From assembly GCF_964340395.1 (NCBI RefSeq), contig NC_135571.1, positions 8,507,953 to 8,550,452 on the forward strand: a stretch of DNA of 42,500 bases, written 5' to 3'. The notes below the pieces were generated by a model. The model saw only the letters and a program-made list of their open reading frames with translations. It searched no databases and was not told where the DNA came from. The position numbers were made by a program, and so were the translations under genes. This DNA comes from Glandiceps talaboti. Taxonomy: Eukaryota > Hemichordata > Enteropneusta > Spengelidae. This document shows, one piece after another, positions 38,253 to 42,500 of the stretch. How positions within the stretch are numbered: the first letter of the stretch is position 1; every line of letters begins with the position of its first letter.

Positions 38253-39083
38253 CTAAAAATTACAAAGAAGGAGACTATCAAATAGGGTCTATTTATCAGT
38301 TATTATCGATCAAATGAAAATGTAGAGTTATGTAAATTAGCTTATTTTATTCAACCGAAAACTGACTATGTTGACACGAAATGGGTAGTTCTGATTTAGT
38401 TGATCGGACCATGAACATAGGAAAATGTAAATATGTAAAATAACAACAAGAAAGATGACGTTTTTGTAACATCCGAAACATGCCCACAAATCCAGAGTGT
38501 TCTGATCCAACGCTATGTTTCACGCTTCGTGTCACGTCGATGTGGAAATATTAAGGGTTTTCCAGTCAGTCCACAGGCTAGCCCAGAATCAGACAGACCC
38601 GACAACACAACACCTGCAGGCGCAGAGTCTGTGTATTCGTTTTGGTCACAGTCCCAGTATGCAGTACCTTTCAACCAAGATAAAGGTACTAGGATCAAAT
38701 CGCACAAAGGCTGAACTAAACGTTTAGATTGTAATCAGAAAGGGTGTAGTTTAGTTTATTTAGAGTTACAAAATAGATTAGTTTGGAGTTTCATATATTG
38801 TACCGATATCAATTAAAATCGATACGATAAAATTGATGTTAAAATCAATGCTTCAAAGTTATGTCACAAAACTGCCGACGTTGTGAGTGTACAGTTGGTG
38901 ATTTACCACTGCACACTGCATTTAATTTGTTTCTATTTTCTATTCTTACTTAGTTTGTATTAAGACAGGTATTATATTTTGCAATGCTCGTTAAAACAAC
39001 TGTAAAAATATTATTTTATTTATTATAAATTGTATTTCCATGAATTAATCCGAATGCAATAACCACTATACATTACTATTACT

Positions 39084-39172
39084 GCTGTTTTTTTAGTTTC
39101 AATTAAGAGAGTTATTTTTGTTTCATACGCTTTGCAAAACAATAGTACTTAATGATACACTAAGGCTAAATG
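39084..39172 (+). repeat. Direct repeat, copy 1, upstream of gene D
   Basis: Shares TTTGCAAAACAAT, GTACTTAATGAT and AAGGCTAAAT in the same order with 40092-40187. Confidence 0.8.
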
Positions 39173-39782
39173 GCAGTGTCGTCAGCAGTTATATAGTAGT
39201 TTAGTAGAAATAGCAAGGCGCGTTGCAAAAGAAATATTAAGGGAAAGTCACCCACAGCTTTATAAATCATTACAGAACAATTGATTTGACCTGGCTTGCT
39301 CAAATGTGATGCAAAATGTTCACATAAATATAAACCATGTGTATAGGTAAAACTTAAACTAGTCCAAAATATATCAAGTCACAGTCAGTTACACGGGCAT
39401 ATCGTAATAAATAATTTACATTCGTATGTTCTCTTGTGGATTTCTGCGGTGTTATCACACTGCAGTCTATTTTTGTGCGCAAAAGTGCTATATACAAATG
39501 GCAGGTATTACACTTTGTCGACAGGGTGCACTCCACAGTATAATGACATACGTTAGATTTGAATAATTAAAAGCTATGTTATTCAAGTGCGCACAATTAA
39601 TGATAATAAAATAATGTTATATTTACATTCATATACAGAGCAAGTACCAAGCTCCAAACTGTTACGACTTGAAACTTGAATGAGAAATGTTTTTGTACAA
39701 TTAGGTATGTGTAAAGGTTCAACCTTTTCACCTCCTACAGAACAACCAAAAGTGGCATTCCTCTAAAGTCCTCCCAACATTT

Positions 39783-39900
39783 TTCATTATTATAATATTA
39801 AACCCCTTAACTTGTAATAATAACAATTAAATAATAATAAGAATGATATACATTTTAGATGCCTAATCTCTGCAAGCAGAGCTCAAGGCGCAGAAGTAGT
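39783..39900 (-). mobile_element. SINE-like 3' tail fragment
   Basis: On the minus strand GCGCCTTGAGCTCTGC is followed after about 60 bp by an (ATT)n-rich stretch. This resembles the tail of the SINE at 8594-8926 but is degraded. Confidence 0.4.
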
Positions 39901-40091
39901 AGTCAGGATAATTTCACTGTGTGGTAAGGAGAAAATTGGATCACTGGATACTAGGCATTTGAAGAATTTTGATTTCAAGACAGTTAGTGAACTGGTATGG
40001 TACATGGTGCACATCAACTCTCAGCCTACTTCCGGACAGTTTTTCAGACACCTTGTAACTGCAAAAAAATAGTATTTGTGTCAGTTAAAAA

Positions 40092-40187
40092 CTGTTTTTT
40101 ATTTTAATTAAGAGAAGTTATTTTTGTCTCATATGCTTTGCAAAACAATTGTACTTAATGATCGAACCAGTACACCAAGGCTAAATT
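40092..40187 (+). repeat. Direct repeat, copy 2, upstream of gene D
   Basis: About 1 kb from copy 1, same orientation, with a short insertion (CGAACCAG) before the last block. It ends about 110 bp before the gene D ATG. Confidence 0.8.
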
Positions 40188-40299
40188 AGTCATTGGCAAT
40201 TAGCACCGCATTTTATCACGTTCCAATTTCGTATGATACTAGTACAAAAAGGCAACAGTTATATTGGATCTGTTTTAATCTGGGATTGAGTGGCAGCCA

Positions 40300-40402
40300 A
40301 TGAAGATGGCGGTGTCCAGTACAATAGCTGTACTCTTCTTTATGATTTTATTCCTTGTTGCAACGTTCATCGTGCCGTCATCCACCAATTCACGTGAATT
40401 TG
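40300..40402 (+). CDS. Gene D (partial): signal-peptide exon of a fourth paralog, opposite strand
   Basis: The plus-strand ATG at 40300 (a second in-frame ATG at 40306) opens a 34-codon frame with a long hydrophobic core (residues about 9-25). The exon ends S-R-E-F plus one base, followed by the donor GTATGT. The ending E/Q/K-F plus G in phase 1 is the ending of exon 1 in genes A, B and C. The next exon is not found before 42500, so intron 1 is over 2.1 kb. This is the only copy in the window on the plus strand, head-to-head with gene A. No clear TATA box was seen; TACAAAAAG near 40242 is weak. Confidence 0.72.
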
Positions 40403-40705
40403 GTATGTTGTTATATTTCAAATCTTGATTGAAGCCACTATAGTTGTACTTTAAAACCGTTTTTTACCATAATTGTTCATTTTTTCGACTAATAAGTTGT
40501 TGGCCGTGCTGAAACATGTATAAATGTCTCTCATTTTTAAACATTTCAAGCGATCCACATATGTATCTTTTTGTTATAGCTCTGAAAAGTTATAGCTACT
40601 GGGGTGGTAAAGCTGCACTAGGTGTAACTGAAGTACAATTGTGTCAATCAGACTATTAACAATGTAATTACTGTAACGTATTCTAGGTACTGTACATGTT
40701 AATTA

Positions 40706-40711
40706 GTGGTG

Positions 40712-40746
<35 letters not shown>

Positions 40747-40767
40747 TGTTGTTGTTGTTGTTGTTGT

Positions 40768-40805
<38 letters not shown>

Positions 40806-40806
40806 T

Positions 40807-40854
<48 letters not shown>

Positions 40855-40875
40855 TGTTGTTGTAGTAGTTGTTGT

Positions 40876-40973
<98 letters not shown>

Positions 40974-41033
40974 GAGTAGTAGTAGTAATTGTTGCTGCTG
41001 CTGCTGTTGTCGTTGTCGTCGTCGTCGTCGTCG

Positions 41034-41073
<40 letters not shown>

Positions 41074-41090
41074 CGTCGTCGTCGTCGTTA
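40706..41090. repeat. Compound trinucleotide tract
   Basis: Nearly 400 bp of GTG, GTA, GTT, AGC and GTC blocks. Open in all frames as poly-Ser, poly-Val, poly-Ala and so on; not coding. Confidence 0.97.
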
Positions 41091-41660
41091 CTATAGTAGT
41101 ACAGTAACCGGTTTAAATCATGATTGAGTGTGGGTGTTGTTTCCGGGGTACGGACCAAAAAAATCGATTTGATTGAATTTGTTGCATCATATTATGTGTA
41201 CAGCTTACACTAGTACATTTACCCACAGTTGATTCAATATTGTTCAGGTGTAAAATATTACAATTAGTCGTTGTATCTAACAAAAGGGGTTTCAAGAAAC
41301 CTTCCAATTGTACACCTTATTTTAATTCCAAATGGATACAAGCTAAGTTTATACATTTCTGGGGGTTATTATCATATTTAAAGGTACCTGTTGTATAAAC
41401 ATTAAATATACTTGCCCATCACTTGCTACTTATTTTGTTTATTAGAATTACAACCTAGTATTCATAGAACTGGATAATAAGTAATTGGCACCGACTAGTT
41501 AGCAACATCACACCAATGGTGTACCAAGGGTTAAGTTATTAATGCTGATTCCAATGTCCCTTAAGCGTTACATATCAATTAAATTAAGCTTTATTTCACC
41601 AGAAAATGAAAACATAACAGTAGCTAATAACACAGTACCCCCAACAAATGTTTACAATAA

Positions 41661-41885
41661 ATGATAGCATGTTTCTGGTGAGGACCATGGATATATAGGA
41701 ACTAATCTAGTCCGTGATCCTGACTAGTAAATGATAGTATGTTTCTGGTGAGGACCATGGATATAGTCCACTAGGGACTAATCTAGTCCATGATCCTGAC
41801 TAATAAATGATAGTATGTTTCTGGTAAGGACCACGGATATAGTCCACTAGGGACTAATCTAGTCCATGATCCTAAATAGTAAATA
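41661..41885. repeat. Three-copy 70-76 bp minisatellite with internal hairpins
   Basis: Units start at 41661, 41731 and 41807 with ATGATAG(C/T)ATGTTTCTGG. Each holds an imperfect inverted repeat (GGACCATGGATA-TAGTCC ... GGACTA-TAGTCCATGATCC). The first unit has lost part of the loop (TAGTCCACTAGG). Confidence 0.88.
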
Positions 41886-42282
41886 AAATGATAAATACAC
41901 TAACAGCTTATGAACATAAAAATGTCAACAATTAATTGTATAATGAAAAAACACAGAAAACAGAAGTCTATTGTGTATAATATATTATCTTAGTGGTCTA
42001 GCATTTGACCAGTTGTCTACATGTATGTATACATTTGAATTTATAATGAGATGAACCGTAATAAGCTACACCAACAGATGTACATAATATTGTTATCATA
42101 TCATCGTTAGAGTGGTATAGACTTTCTCGATTAAAATTTGCATATGATATTACAAATAAATCTATTGTTCAAATAATATGTGTCACTATGTCACAAATAT
42201 GCTGAAAAAACTTGCAAGGTTTCACAACAGGTACCACTGTTGTGTCTAAAGTGTCGCCTACTCAACATCATCATAAGGCCTA

Positions 42283-42500
42283 ATAAAGAAATTGGTTCCG
42301 GTTACCCAACCCGACCTAGTTTTTCACGCCAACCCTAAACTTTTTGTACTTATTCGAGACAGAAATAATAAAAATGAGAAATTGTGAAGTTTCGCAAGAA
42401 ATACAGTGAATACGGAAACTGACATCAACTTAAAAAGACAATATGAAACTGTTCTTCCAATCTGTAATGGCTGTACATCTGATGAGAAGAAACCAATAAC
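42283..42500 (+). repeat. Dispersed repeat, fragment 3 (longest, runs off the edge)
   Basis: This copy joins the part seen at 16612-16690 to the part seen at 605-745, so the three are pieces of one element family. It lies in gene D intron 1. No coding capacity is visible. Confidence 0.7.

Larger units (their letters stand above)
38253..40299. other. Space between the orphan exon and gene D
   Basis: No lectin, mucin or pentraxin exon was found on either strand. It holds an unclassified open stretch at about 38513-38710, a direct duplication (39084-39172 and 40092-40187) and a SINE-like tail (39783-39900). Confidence 0.6.
40403..42500 (+). other. Intron 1 of gene D (partial)
   Basis: Follows the GTATGT donor. 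It contains a trinucleotide tract, a hairpin-forming minisatellite and a dispersed repeat. No exon 2 was found. Confidence 0.6.

Noticed and set aside
40696-41158. Poly-Ser, poly-Val, poly-Tyr and poly-Asn frames
   Set aside because: Trinucleotide microsatellite read in different frames.

Overview
The window is eukaryotic, AT-rich genomic DNA. It has spliced genes with GT/AG introns and signal-peptide first exons. It is very dense in simple repeats and carries foldback elements, a SINE with a Deu-like 3' end and a LINE fossil. Domain content (pentraxin/LamG-like domains, Thr/Pro mucin tracts, F-type lectin) suggests a marine invertebrate, plausibly a non-vertebrate deuterostome. The sequence alone does not fix the species.

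The main content is a cluster of paralogous secreted lectin-mucin genes. Two copies were rebuilt completely, exon by exon. Gene B (minus strand, 15309 down to 3078) and gene A (minus strand, 35569 down to 22892) each have 12 coding exons with the same intron phases. Their spliced reading frames close exactly, giving 1142 and 1192 residues. Gene C (minus strand, from 1309, running off the left edge) shows exons 1 and 2. Gene D (plus strand, from 40300, running off the right edge) shows only its signal-peptide exon. A fifth trace is an intact terminal exon standing alone at 38158-38252 (minus), between A and D.

Each full protein reads: signal peptide; three pentraxin-like jellyroll domains, each followed by a short cysteine module (C-G-D-hydrophobic-hydrophobic-x-W); a Thr/Pro/Asn mucin-like tract; one F-type lectin domain split over two exons; and a short hydrophobic C-terminal tail that ends in a Cys-Cys motif in two of the three copies seen. 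They look like secreted, multivalent, heavily O-glycosylated proteins, perhaps in mucus or immune recognition; that role is inference. The F-type lectin domains lack the known fucose-contacting residues, so their ligand is open.

Layout: 1-1309 gene C; 1310-3077 intergenic; 3078-15309 gene B, with large microsatellites and a SINE in its introns; 15310-22776 intergenic, with a long AT repeat and dispersed repeats; 22777-35569 gene A, with a 39-bp minisatellite in an intron; 35570-38157 intergenic with a LINE remnant; 38158-38252 orphan terminal exon; 38253-40299 duplicated and repeat-like sequence; 40300-42500 start of gene D with a long trinucleotide tract and a hairpin-forming minisatellite. 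No tRNA, rRNA, CRISPR array or prokaryote-type operon was seen.
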